A stretch of 64,000 nt of DNA from an uncultured Clostridia bacterium (GTDB lineage: Bacteria; Bacillota; Clostridia; Oscillospirales; Ruminococcaceae), in contig CAMVNQ010000002.1 in assembly GCA_947168885.1 (NCBI GenBank), positions 62,001-126,000 on the forward strand, in the 5' to 3' direction. Position numbers and translations under genes: made by a program. Below are positions 53,539 through 61,736 of this stretch, in pieces; position 1 is the stretch's first letter; each line of letters opens with the position of its first letter. A model generated the notes under the pieces. The model saw nothing but the letters and a program-made list of their open reading frames with translations. It ran no database searches and was not told the DNA's origin.

Positions 53539-54561
53539 CTATACTTTTTTTAAAATTTTGTCGGATTTATGCAAAATTATTATGCACATTGCTATAAGAA
53601 CAAGCACAATAATCTTATTGGCGCTGAATTCGTAGGAAAATTCAGGTTCGTATGTCGATACTTCAACGGAAATATCGACGAATTGCAGCAGTATCCATGA
53701 TATAAGACCGCTTAGAAGTGAACAGGGAAGACGTGCTGCCAAAAAGCGCTTAACGGGGAATGAGTCTTTTACTATCGCGGCACATTGAAGAAGAACACAT
53801 ACCCCTCCCATTGATGCTATTGCAGCGGCTATCGGTATAAACGATACTCCGGGTGTCTTTAGTCTGAGAAGATTGCTGATCTCGAATGCTCCTTTGAGCT
53901 CCGGAGGAAGCGTTATCCCGATATCACCGAGAAAAGCCGTTACACAGTCAAGAGCCGTGTTGAATGCGATTATGACCGTACACACAACGAATAATGCCCG
54001 TGATGCAGAATTTACGGCACCTATAAGATTTCCCGTTCCCGAACCGGCTTTTATTTCCGTTCTGAGCCGACAGGTGCGTGATACGACCGCACCGGTGATA
54101 AAGCAGGAAAGCACATTGGATATATATATGACCGCTCCTGCGGCAACGCTGCCGAATACGCCGTTCCCGAGCATTATAAGCGCAAATGTCGGTGAGATGC
54201 AGTAACAGAACATCGCCGCGTCACGGCACCCGGATATAATTGCGGGATAATTTTTGTTTTGCGCAATAGTTTCTCTTAGAAGCTTTACTCCTACAGGATA
54301 TCCGCCGATCATGCTCATCAGAAATACGGTTATAATACGGTCGTCCGCCTTTATTATCCTTCGCATAAGCCAGAGAACAGGGCGGAATATCACCGCATAA
54401 AGACCGGAATCACAGATGTATCCGGTCAATACCATAAAAGCGAACATAGACGGGATTATTGCAGAAATACATACATTGATGCTGTTTATAGCAGAATTCG
54501 CCGTAACTTCCGGATATATCATCATAAGCGCTGCTGCGGATACTGCCGCACAAGATTTCAA
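53539..54561 (-). CDS. ylbJ: Sporulation membrane protein YlbJ
   Basis: 340 aa, about eight membrane helices with the nucleoside-recognition/Gate-type motif MSMIGGYPVGVKLL and a second Gate half near the C-terminus (IAAAIASMGGVCVLLQ). This is the YlbJ pattern, a protein needed for spore formation in Bacillus. No ATG is available at the N-terminus: TTG at 54561 is used here, and CTG at 54585 in the same frame is an alternative. The start is therefore uncertain. Confidence 0.82.
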   Translation of the reverse strand: MKSCAAVSAAALMMIYPEVTANSAINSINVCISAIIPSMFAFMVLTGYICDSGLYAVIFRPVLWLMRRIIKADDRIITVFLMSMIGGYPVGVKLLRETIAQNKNYPAIISGCRDAAMFCYCISPTFALIMLGNGVFGSVAAGAVIYISNVLSCFITGAVVSRTCRLRTEIKAGSGTGNLIGAVNSASRALFVVCTVIIAFNTALDCVTAFLGDIGITLPPELKGAFEISNLLRLKTPGVSFIPIAAAIASMGGVCVLLQCAAIVKDSFPVKRFLAARLPCSLLSGLISWILLQFVDISVEVSTYEPEFSYEFSANKIIVLVLIAMCIIILHKSDKILKKV

Positions 54562-54694
54562 TAAAGCTGATAAATTCTTTTTCAGTTCATATCACTTGCC
54601 TTTCTTTTATGCGTAAAACAAAAATTATCACGAAATTGCAGCTCATTCATTAAATGATAGCTTGTAACATATATATTAGCAAGGCGGTGATAAA

Positions 54695-54967
54695 ATGAAT
54701 ATATACAGATTGGCAGGGAAATTCGAAGATATGAAGCGTTCTGCTGTCCGTCATTCGCTGATACAGATAAACGACAGCGGCAGTATGAAGGTCGAGGAAT
54801 GCAGAAAGATCATTCGTTTCGACGAGAACACGATAGAGCTTGAGCTTGCCAGAGGAACAGTCACGATAACGGGTCTTGATATGAAAATGAAGAGTTTCAG
54901 TGAACACGGTATCATTATCACCGGCTCACTTCATTCGATAGGATTTGACGACAGCAGAAAGGTATAG
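54695..54967 (+). CDS. yqfC: Sporulation protein YqfC
   Basis: 90 aa. A beta-rich small protein with RKIIRFDENTIELELARGTVTITGLDMKMKSF, the YqfC family pattern. In Bacillus it is transcribed by sigma E in the mother cell and precedes yqfD, as here (two-base gap). Start ATG has AAGGCGG. Confidence 0.88.
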   Translation: MNIYRLAGKFEDMKRSAVRHSLIQINDSGSMKVEECRKIIRFDENTIELELARGTVTITGLDMKMKSFSEHGIIITGSLHSIGFDDSRKV

Positions 54968-54969
54968 AG

Positions 54970-56127
54970 ATGAATATAAAAGGGAAAGTAACAATTTCAT
55001 TGATAGGCGCATACTGTGAGGAGTTTATAAATGAACTCATAGAACAGAAAGCGGAGCTTGAAAATATAAGGAATATTGACGGTGTGATCTACGCCGAGAC
55101 TTCTGCTGGAAATTACAGGTTTATTGCACGGGCATCACGTAGTTTCGGTGTCAGAACGCGTGTCGTTTCCAAAAGAGGAGCATATTTCAGGCTTGCGGGG
55201 TTAAGAAAACGTCCGGGGCTTATTGCCGGAATCTTTGTATCTTCCGCGATCGTGCTTACACTAAGGCTTTTTGTATGGCATATCGAGATACACGGAAATG
55301 AAACGCTTACCGATGAGTATATGCTCGGTCTCCTCGAACAGAACGGATTTACTGCGGGAGTACTTGCGAATGACACCGACGCTCTTAACGCGGAAAGAAA
55401 CATAATGCTTTCATCTGACTGCATAAGGTGGATAAACATAGAAGTCAACGGCAGCAGAGCGGACGTATATATGAACGAAAACAACGCGTCCGAAAAGCAT
55501 GATGTTGATTATAAGACCCCGTGCAACATCGTAGCGGAACGCGCCGGAGTTATTGTTGATACAAACGTAACTTCTGGAAAGCTGATGTACGAAAAAGGCA
55601 GCGGTGTAGCTGAAGGAAGCGTTATTGTCAGCGGAACTGTAAGCTCCGGCGATTCACTTATACTCGTTCATTCCGATGCCGAGATAATTGCCGAGTTCAC
55701 CGAAGAAAAAGAGTTTGGTATGTCTTATACGACAGTTGAAAAAGTACCGTCCGGAGATATTACCGAAACCCGTCAGCTTATGCTGTTCGGTATTGTTATC
55801 CCGCTTGACGGCGGAGTTACAGATACCGCAAACACGATATGCACACAGACTACCGGACAGTGCAGACTTTTCGAATTTGAGCTCCCGGCGAAGATAAGAA
55901 CAGACACATATCGAAAATACAGCGAGATCACTGTGACAAGGAAAGCAGATGATGTACGGCGGGCGCTTGAACGTGATCTTGAGATGTACATACATAATTT
56001 TCTGAATAAATACGAAGTGCTCGGAGTCGAAAAAAATTTTGAAGAGACCGAAAACGGTCTTGTGCTGAAATCTGTGATAAGACTCAAAGGAAATATCGCT
56101 GTAAAAAAGCCTATCTATGAGCATTGA
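54970..56127 (+). CDS. yqfD: Sporulation protein YqfD
   Basis: 385 aa. One membrane helix (~residues 88-106, PGLIAGIFVSSAIVLTLRLF) is followed by a large extracytoplasmic domain (IHGNETLTDEYMLGLLEQNGF, RWINIEVNGSRADVYMNE), as in YqfD. It is required for sporulation in Bacillus. In most Firmicutes yqfCD directly precede phoH; here the pair lies after mutS2. Confidence 0.9.
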   Translation: MNIKGKVTISLIGAYCEEFINELIEQKAELENIRNIDGVIYAETSAGNYRFIARASRSFGVRTRVVSKRGAYFRLAGLRKRPGLIAGIFVSSAIVLTLRLFVWHIEIHGNETLTDEYMLGLLEQNGFTAGVLANDTDALNAERNIMLSSDCIRWINIEVNGSRADVYMNENNASEKHDVDYKTPCNIVAERAGVIVDTNVTSGKLMYEKGSGVAEGSVIVSGTVSSGDSLILVHSDAEIIAEFTEEKEFGMSYTTVEKVPSGDITETRQLMLFGIVIPLDGGVTDTANTICTQTTGQCRLFEFELPAKIRTDTYRKYSEITVTRKADDVRRALERDLEMYIHNFLNKYEVLGVEKNFEETENGLVLKSVIRLKGNIAVKKPIYEH

Positions 56128-56217
56128 TCGTCTTGACAAAAATCATATAAAATGTTATTATTATATAAATTATTTATTCAGTTATCCGGAATTGTTTACG
56201 GAAGAAAGTGAGTCTGA

Positions 56218-57108
56218 ATGAAAAAGCTCATCACAGCGGTTATAGCATTTATCGCAGTATGTACTGCTGCGGCGGTATATCTTGAACGAAAATATATCAG
56301 GACGAGCGGCAGAAATAAGGCTCTCGGCGTAACGAAAGAGAATAATGAATGGATAGCAAATACAAATCATGAAGACACATATATGATTGCGCGTGACGGT
56401 GTTTGTCTGCACGGAATAGTATTCGATAACGGTTCAGATAACTGGATATTAGCTGTTCACGGGTATGATTCTGATATTCGCGCAATGGCTGGAAACGCAA
56501 GAAGATTAATCGAAGCCGGTTACAGTGTTTTTCTGCCTGATATGCGAAGCTTCGGAATGAGCGGTGACACTCATACAACCATGGGTTATCTGGAGAAATA
56601 CGATGTTTCAGACTGGATAAACAAGCTTATGAGCGAATACAAAGTGAAAAGCATTATATTATACGGTATCTCGATGGGCGCTGCGACAGTAATGCTCACA
56701 GCCGGTGAAACTCTTCCGGATACTGTAAAAGCCGTCGTTGAGGACTGCGGTTATTCGTCCGTCCGCGAAGAGTATGAATATCAGATGAAGCGCTTGGTAC
56801 ATCTTCCGCCGTATCCGATACTCTGGATATGCGATCTTATTACAAGATATAAAAAAGGCTGGAGCTTGTTGAACGACTGCAATTGTGTCAACGCAGTAAA
56901 ACGCACGCAGGTTCCGGTACTTTTCATACACGGTGCATCTGATACATTTGTCCCGTTTTATATGCAGGATAAGCTTTACAATGCCTGTGGCCGTCCGGAT
57001 AAGGAAAAACTCGTGATACCGGGTGCCGACCACGCAGAAGCCGAAAAAAAAGATCCGAAACTATACTGGAAGACTGTGCTTGATTTCATTGAGAAGCATA
57101 TCAATTAA
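56218..57108 (+). CDS. Alpha/beta hydrolase with N-terminal membrane anchor
   Basis: 296 aa. Hydrophobic N-terminal segment (residues 4-20) then an alpha/beta hydrolase fold: oxyanion/lid HGYDSD, nucleophile Ser in YGISMGAATVML, Asp in FIHGASDTFVP and His in PGADHAEA. It resembles BAAT/dienelactone-hydrolase-like serine hydrolases such as Bacillus YqkD; substrate unknown. Last host gene before the prophage. Confidence 0.87.
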   Translation: MKKLITAVIAFIAVCTAAAVYLERKYIRTSGRNKALGVTKENNEWIANTNHEDTYMIARDGVCLHGIVFDNGSDNWILAVHGYDSDIRAMAGNARRLIEAGYSVFLPDMRSFGMSGDTHTTMGYLEKYDVSDWINKLMSEYKVKSIILYGISMGAATVMLTAGETLPDTVKAVVEDCGYSSVREEYEYQMKRLVHLPPYPILWICDLITRYKKGWSLLNDCNCVNAVKRTQVPVLFIHGASDTFVPFYMQDKLYNACGRPDKEKLVIPGADHAEAEKKDPKLYWKTVLDFIEKHIN

Positions 57109-57132
57109 ATTGCATATGCGAAAATATTTATC

Positions 57133-57166
57133 TTAAACCCGCTTGTTTTATACAAACGGGTTTATA
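57133..57166 (+). terminator. Terminator of the hydrolase gene
   Basis: AAACCCGcTTGT/ACAAaCGGGTTT hairpin followed by ATATATGTTTTC. Confidence 0.75.
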
Positions 57167-57179
57167 TATGTTTTCATTG

Positions 57180-57208
57180 TTGCAAAAGCTCGGTATATGT
57201 GATATAAT
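57180..57208 (+). promoter_or_regulatory. Orphan promoter at the left edge of the prophage
   Basis: TTGCAA (57180-57185), 17 bases, TATAAT (57203-57208), pointing rightward into the prophage, where all nearby genes are on the other strand. No gene follows within 800 bases on the plus strand. It may belong to the host gene now separated by the insertion. Confidence 0.6.
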
Positions 57209-57247
57209 TGGGATAGTCGGTTTTTAAGGAAAATTATCCCTCCCCTT

Positions 57248-57277
57248 TATTGCGTAAAATTTTTATTTTACGCAATA
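57248..57277. repeat. Perfect 30-bp palindromic hairpin
   Basis: TATTGCGTAAAAT, TTTT loop, ATTTTACGCAATA: 13 perfect base pairs. It lies just past the last prophage gene and carries no long T-run, so it may be a weak terminator or a DNA site used by the phage. Confidence 0.6.
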
Positions 57278-57282
57278 AGCTA

Positions 57283-57480
57283 TTACTTAAAATAGCAGCT
57301 TCTTACATCCTCGTTAATATAACCGCGCTTTTCGCTGAATCTTTCAATAAAAAGCTCGTTATCGTCTGATTCTTGTAGATCGCAATACTTTATTGCATCT
57401 TTAAATCTCCGAAAACACATTACAGGCTTATCGGTATCAATACAATTATGTTCTATCTTGTACACAAAATATAACGGCAT
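57283..57480 (-). CDS. Small protein of unknown function at the prophage left end
   Basis: 65 aa, ATG at 57480 with GGGTGG at usual spacing. Mixed charged/aromatic sequence (FRRFKDAIKYCDLQESDDNE) without membrane segment. It follows the 131-residue gene on the same strand and is counted as prophage by position and AT-rich composition only. Confidence 0.55.
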   Translation of the reverse strand: MPLYFVYKIEHNCIDTDKPVMCFRRFKDAIKYCDLQESDDNELFIERFSEKRGYINEDVRSCYFK

Positions 57481-57546
57481 TCAGACCACCCAAAATTTGT
57501 TCACTATCAACATAATAATCATTATATCCATACATATTAATACACC

Positions 57547-57942
57547 TTATTTTGCAATCCGATCTGTAATAATCTTAGCAAATTCATAAACAAAATCCTT
57601 TTGCGCTTCTTCATCTTGCGGAAGCCAGGATTTATAAAATGAACGTCCAAACGCTTCTAAAATCTTCCTGCAGTTATATCCGATATCAGATTTACGATTA
57701 GAAAGTTCGACAGAAACACCCCAATTAAGAATTGCAACATAACCACCGTTAATATGATTTCCATACACACACAGAAAATTTAATCCGCGAAAATCAATGC
57801 TTTCTTCCTTTGCTGTAAATGTTCTGTTCATAAAAATCCTCTTTTCTTTTGTTTTCCTTTCCTCGGCTGCTTTTAATTTTTCAAGATATTCATCAAATGT
57901 AATTTGTACATATATTATAATCTCGTTCCTTGTATGTTTCAT
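57547..57942 (-). CDS. Prophage protein of unknown function, divergent from a ribbon-helix-helix gene
   Basis: 131 aa, ATG at 57942 with AAGGAAGG. An N-terminal Lys/Glu-rich helix precedes a mixed domain (DFRGLNFLCVYGNHINGGYVAILNWG) and an acidic C-terminus. No family recognised. Its promoter overlaps the operator-like repeats at 57986-58063, so the divergent ribbon-helix-helix protein probably controls it. It could be an antirepressor, exclusion or host-takeover factor; nothing in the sequence decides. Confidence 0.65.
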   Translation of the reverse strand: MKHTRNEIIIYVQITFDEYLEKLKAAEERKTKEKRIFMNRTFTAKEESIDFRGLNFLCVYGNHINGGYVAILNWGVSVELSNRKSDIGYNCRKILEAFGRSFYKSWLPQDEEAQKDFVYEFAKIITDRIAK

Positions 57943-57975
57943 TTCATTTACCTTCCTTTCCTAACCTCTGTATAT

Positions 57976-58004
57976 ATTATATCATATATGGGCACACATT
58001 TCAA
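57976..58004 (-). promoter_or_regulatory. Promoter of the 131-residue prophage gene
   Basis: Minus-strand TTGAAA (57999-58004), 17 bases, TATAAT (57976-57981). The first operator-like repeat covers the spacer and touches the -35. Confidence 0.75.
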
Positions 58005-58063
58005 TTGACATAATAAACAAAAATATGGGCACACATTTGTATATTTTATATGGTGACACATAT
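57986..58063. promoter_or_regulatory. Three operator-like repeats between divergent prophage promoters
   Basis: ATATGGGCACACATTT occurs at 57986-58001 and 58023-58038, with a variant ATATGGTGACACATAT at 58048-58063. Copy 1 lies over the leftward promoter, copy 3 over the rightward -35. This is the layout of a repressor that shuts off its own and a divergent gene. Confidence 0.7.
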
Positions 58064-58081
58064 AGTTATTTTTGATATAAT
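58053..58081 (+). promoter_or_regulatory. Promoter of the ribbon-helix-helix gene
   Basis: GTGACA (58053-58058), 17 bases, TATAAT (58076-58081) with an extended TG (TGATATAAT). The -35 lies inside repeat copy 3. Confidence 0.7.
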
Positions 58082-58104
58082 ACTAATTGAGGTGATGAAA
58101 ATAT

Positions 58105-58284
58105 ATGTTATCAGATTCAGAAAAGAAAGCTGTCGCAAAATACCATGCAAAGCTTGACGAAATCAAAGTACGTGTTCCAAAAGGAAAACGCGAAATCTAC
58201 AAAAATCACGCTGAATCCAAAGGAAAAAGCCTGAACGCTCTCATTGTCGAACTATTGGAAAAGGATATGAAACCGGAAGTATGA
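58105..58284 (+). CDS. Arc/ribbon-helix-helix DNA-binding protein (prophage)
   Basis: 59 aa, ATG at 58105 with GAGGTGA. The strand IKVRVPKGKREIYKNHAES, followed by GKSLNALIVELLEKDM, is the beta-alpha-alpha pattern of Arc-like repressors that bind DNA as dimers through an antiparallel strand. It is the only plus-strand gene inside the prophage body and is divergent from the 131-residue gene; the repeats between them are its likely operators. Confidence 0.8.
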   Translation: MLSDSEKKAVAKYHAKLDEIKVRVPKGKREIYKNHAESKGKSLNALIVELLEKDMKPEV

Positions 58285-58303
58285 TCTTCCGGTTTTCTTT
58301 TTA
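58268..58303. terminator. Bidirectional terminator between the RHH gene and the main prophage operon
   Basis: AAACCGGAAG/CTTCCGGTTT hairpin followed by TCTTTTTACC on the plus strand and preceded by an A-rich tract for the minus strand; it ends both convergent units. Confidence 0.8.
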
Positions 58304-58582
58304 CCCCTTAAAATCCAATAGATCAATATTTCTTAGACCGGCGCGCCGGATCCTGAGGAGCTCGAGCTCACGGAACCATTCCTGGTATGGAGATCTTCGG
58401 AAAATGAAAGGCACATACCATAGACAATAGCGCTTTTTTACAGCTCCGAACAGACAGATATAACAAGTTCGGCACGTTTTCCGGAGATACATACACGATC
58501 GACATAAGCAATAAACACAGTCAGGATATGCAAGTGAATCCCTGGTGACTGCAAAGACATCATTTTCCTGCAGCTCATTCAC
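58301..58582 (-). CDS. Cys-rich prophage protein of unknown function
   Basis: 93 aa with a GTG start overlapping the rep stop by four bases. Eight cysteines in the first 55 residues (CVYCLCRSC, CRTCYIC) suggest one or two metal sites, followed by a Trp/Arg-rich C-terminus. Last gene of the phage operon. Function unknown; translation coupling with rep suggests a part in replication or its control. Confidence 0.65.
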   Translation of the reverse strand: MNELQENDVFAVTRDSLAYPDCVYCLCRSCMYLRKTCRTCYICLFGAVKKRYCLWYVPFIFRRSPYQEWFRELELLRIRRAGLRNIDLLDFKG

Positions 58583-59586
58583 GACTTATAATTCCTGGAA
58601 AGTTCTTCGATAATAGCATCATCAACCGGCTTTCCTTGTTCGATCAGGAGTTTAGACTGCTCGATCAGATAACGCTGCTTAGGATTCAGCCGGCTTTCTC
58701 TCTTGATCAGATCATCAAGGAACCGAACAAGACCGACACACTTTATATATGTATCAATACTGTTTCCGGCTTGTCCGAGAACATAACGATTCAGACGAGA
58801 TAAATTATAATCAATGTCTTTTCTCGTAAATACGCTTATTTTTTCCGAATTATCAAGGAATTTTTCCCAATATTCACGCATTTTCCAACGTCTCTTATTA
58901 CTATCTTTTTTGTTCGGCTGTACATATCTGAAATAATTATGAATGACCCCTCGGAATTTCTTTCCGATAGGTTCAACATTCTTTATAAACTGTACAGCGC
59001 GATCTTGTTTAAGTACGAGCTCAGCTCTGACCCAGTGCCGCCCGTCATTGTAACCACGTTCAATTGCTTTATCGTATATTCTCATATACATATCACTTGA
59101 CTTTGTTCCGGTCATAACCGAAATTCCGTCAACAGCTCGGCTTATATCTACTGTTATTCTTCCTTTGGTACTGTTTGATACCCAATTTCGCGCGCGGTAG
59201 TCCTTCTCGATCTGCCTAATATCGAATATTCCATCATGATCATCATAAGCGACGTCAAGTCTTGTTATGTGATAATGCTTTGTATCCTTGGCGAGCTCAA
59301 ACATATCATCAAACGTGATCGAGCTGAACGTCTCGAACTCTCGGCAGCCTTGACCTGTCATTTCAAGCATAGGATAATCTTCATCCTGATTGATATTATT
59401 ATAGTATATGTGTATGTTTCCGAAGCTGAGCCGGTCACGGTACATATATCTACCGGAGAGCTGCACGAACTTAATATCATCCTTGTACTGCTCTTTGAAT
59501 TGTAGCGATTTTATAACATCGTGTACAGTTATTCCCTTTTGTCGGTAGCTCATAGCGAACCAATCCACAAGTATTATATTTTCCAT
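58579..59586 (-). CDS. Rolling-circle replication initiation protein (Rep)
   Basis: 335 aa from the ATG at 59586, with GGAGTG upstream. It matches the replication initiation factor/Rep_trans pattern used by filamentous phages and some plasmids: HITRLDVAYDDHDG, a Tyr-containing MYMRIYDKAIERG and the acidic WVRAELVLK. Such proteins nick the plus-strand origin through a Tyr. The GC-rich hairpin at 59604-59642, just upstream, is a candidate origin. Catalytic Tyr not proven. Confidence 0.82.
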   Translation of the reverse strand: MENIILVDWFAMSYRQKGITVHDVIKSLQFKEQYKDDIKFVQLSGRYMYRDRLSFGNIHIYYNNINQDEDYPMLEMTGQGCREFETFSSITFDDMFELAKDTKHYHITRLDVAYDDHDGIFDIRQIEKDYRARNWVSNSTKGRITVDISRAVDGISVMTGTKSSDMYMRIYDKAIERGYNDGRHWVRAELVLKQDRAVQFIKNVEPIGKKFRGVIHNYFRYVQPNKKDSNKRRWKMREYWEKFLDNSEKISVFTRKDIDYNLSRLNRYVLGQAGNSIDTYIKCVGLVRFLDDLIKRESRLNPKQRYLIEQSKLLIEQGKPVDDAIIEELSRNYKS

Positions 59587-59603
59587 ATATAAAACACTCC
59601 AAA

Positions 59604-59642
59604 GCGGGGTCCCCCGCCGCACACACGGTGCGGCTCCCCCGC
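59604..59642. other. GC-rich hairpin: candidate phage origin or packaging signal
   Basis: GCCGCAC (59616-59622)/GTGCGGC (59628-59634) with loop ACACG sits inside GCGGGG (59604-59609)/CCCCGC (59637-59642). GCGGGG can alternatively pair with CCCCGC at 59612-59617. It fills the gap between two phage genes, contrasts with the AT-rich surroundings, and has no T-run. Filamentous phages carry hairpins of this kind at the origin and packaging signal. Confidence 0.55.
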
Positions 59643-59908
59643 TATTGTATTGATTTAATCCAACGCAAAATCAGCTGATATGCGTAATAGATCGTAATAG
59701 CTGCCGTCCAGGCAAGCAACACATTACCTATCATGTAAAAAGGAACTATCCAATTAATATAGCCAAGAATCTCTCTGATCTCCTGCGGCATATTGAAATT
59801 TTTGAAAGGGGAATCAGGAAGAGCCATCATAACCCAACCTTGAATAGTATTGATAAAATCTGTAAGCCAATTCTTAGCAGAACCGAAGAAATCACCCAGC
59901 CAATTCAT
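59642..59908 (-). CDS. Small hydrophobic protein, possible minor coat protein (pVI-like)
   Basis: 88 aa, ATG with GGAAGGGG. An amphipathic N-terminal half (MNWLGDFFGSAKNWLTDF) and a membrane segment at ~48-78 (INWIVPFYMIGNVLLAW) ending in basic residues. Position directly after the pIII-like gene matches gene VI in M13-type phages; there is no sequence similarity I can claim. Confidence 0.65.
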   Translation of the reverse strand: MNWLGDFFGSAKNWLTDFINTIQGWVMMALPDSPFKNFNMPQEIREILGYINWIVPFYMIGNVLLAWTAAITIYYAYQLILRWIKSIQ

Positions 59909-59912
59909 AAGA

Positions 59913-61736
59913 TCAACCCCTTCCGATGAGTTTATTGGTAACGATGATCAGACCTACTATAAATATAATGAATAATAACCACCGCACTATAACTGCTATC
60001 CATTCGTATTCAGATAGATCAACCTCGAAAGAATAATCAAAAACACCGTCCATTTTCAAAGGGAAAGTAAATTTAGGTGCTACGGGCTCCGCAGAAAGAA
60101 TATTATAAACATGATAAACGTCAAAAGGAAGTGAAAACGGGAATTTATCTGTAATTACCGAAGGTGTATTAATATCAAATTTTTTGTCCGCTGTAATGTC
60201 CTGTTCAGCAGTTAACGCTTCCGCAATAGTCTTTGTCTGTTCTTCAATGCTTGTGAGCTTATCTGCTTGTGTTTGATCTAATTCTTTAAGACTGTTTATA
60301 GCAGACAGTATCTTACTTAAATCTCCTGAATAGTCCTTTATTTTTAATTTAAGACCATTTAAAAGAACATTAAGCTGTTCAGCTGTTAATACATTTTCAG
60401 CAGCCTTTTCTATAGCTTTTAGATATTCTTCCAAGCTTGATAAATCTATATCATTATCTAATTGATCTACTAATTCATTTAATAAAGCTCGAATCTGTTC
60501 AATAGTAATGCCATCAGCACCCGTTATAGTTCCGTCCGGAGCTATTTCCAACATTGAATTAGGGTCACCTATATTTTTTATATATTGCGCTATAATATTT
60601 TCATCATCACGAACAGGAATAGTTAATTCTCCTCCACCCGTTTCCTCAATAAGATCATCTTGTGTTACATTAACAGGATAATTTGTAGTTGCGTTCGGGT
60701 CGGTACAATAATACAAGCCATAACGCAAACCGGCTAATGATGTACAACCGGCATCTGATAAATTTACACCATTTGCAGACACAAACATACTAACATTATT
60801 CGGAACAGAAACAGAAATCGTACGTTGTGCGGGACTATTAGAATGACTATGATTTGCTTTATAATATATTTCTCCATTATATATAACATAATGTCCGTCA
60901 CCATAATTAGAAGGTAAAGGAGCATATCCAGTATATACGCGCCTACTATTATTATCAACAGGCATACTTGTAAATGTTGTTGCACCATAAATGTGTGCTT
61001 GTTCTTCTGTATCAAAGAAATAATTGGGGTTATCGGGCACAACGTATGCATTCAAAAGCCTAAAGCCGCCAATTGTATTAGATTTAAATCCTTGACTTGT
61101 TGGAATAGGAATACTCGGTCCGCCTATAACCGGACCCGTCCAGTCAAAGTCATAATCGGGTAAATTGTTTGCGGCTTCTTCTCCTAACAAATCATATCCT
61201 TCTATAACACTTTCAGCATAAGCAGTTTCAATTATAGCGTTTGTTACTCTGTTTTTCCAAGCTTGATACACAGACGCAGAAACAGTACAACCCATAGAGC
61301 CTAAATCAGATGTACCGTTATATTCTTGTATTGCGCCTGTAATTATAGTATCATTAATAGGACATGAATCACAAATCCGTTGTATAAATGCTCTATCACG
61401 TCCAGTTAAGCTATCAACCGGCTCTAACCAGTAATTATACGAACCGTCTGCATTACCTCTATAACCGATTTGTATTAATTCTCCGTTTTGAATACCATTA
61501 TTATTTATTTGATTTATAACATCTTCATGCATTTGATAGAATTTGTTAAAATTATCACGAATACCGTCACCCGCAAGACCCGATAAACCACCGATAACAT
61601 AACCGCCAACAATGGAAAGAATACCAACGCCAACAGCAGTAGCAAGTTCCGCAGAAGCATTTATATTTAAGAATCCGAAGCCGATAACATTAACAAGCAC
61701 AGTCAGAACAAGCAGAATCGATAATATTTTCTTCAT
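59913..61736 (-). CDS. Large exported phage protein, pIII-like adsorption protein
   Basis: 607 aa. Signal peptide (residues 1-28, ending in INASA), a Gly-rich segment (GILSIVGGYVIGGLSGLAG), a long extracellular part, a coiled-coil region (~430-510) and a C-terminal membrane anchor (WIAVIVRWLLFIIFIVGLIIV) followed by basic residues. This is the layout of the filamentous-phage attachment protein pIII. Its start lies 47 bases inside the zot-like gene, with AGGAAGGAG as ribosome binding site. The host receptor is unknown. Confidence 0.78.
   Translation of the reverse strand: MKKILSILLVLTVLVNVIGFGFLNINASAELATAVGVGILSIVGGYVIGGLSGLAGDGIRDNFNKFYQMHEDVINQINNNGIQNGELIQIGYRGNADGSYNYWLEPVDSLTGRDRAFIQRICDSCPINDTIITGAIQEYNGTSDLGSMGCTVSASVYQAWKNRVTNAIIETAYAESVIEGYDLLGEEAANNLPDYDFDWTGPVIGGPSIPIPTSQGFKSNTIGGFRLLNAYVVPDNPNYFFDTEEQAHIYGATTFTSMPVDNNSRRVYTGYAPLPSNYGDGHYVIYNGEIYYKANHSHSNSPAQRTISVSVPNNVSMFVSANGVNLSDAGCTSLAGLRYGLYYCTDPNATTNYPVNVTQDDLIEETGGGELTIPVRDDENIIAQYIKNIGDPNSMLEIAPDGTITGADGITIEQIRALLNELVDQLDNDIDLSSLEEYLKAIEKAAENVLTAEQLNVLLNGLKLKIKDYSGDLSKILSAINSLKELDQTQADKLTSIEEQTKTIAEALTAEQDITADKKFDINTPSVITDKFPFSLPFDVYHVYNILSAEPVAPKFTFPLKMDGVFDYSFEVDLSEYEWIAVIVRWLLFIIFIVGLIIVTNKLIGRG

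Noticed and set aside
59604-59642. GC-rich hairpin as a rho-independent terminator
   Set aside because: No T-run follows on either strand, and the genes on both sides are co-directional and tightly packed.
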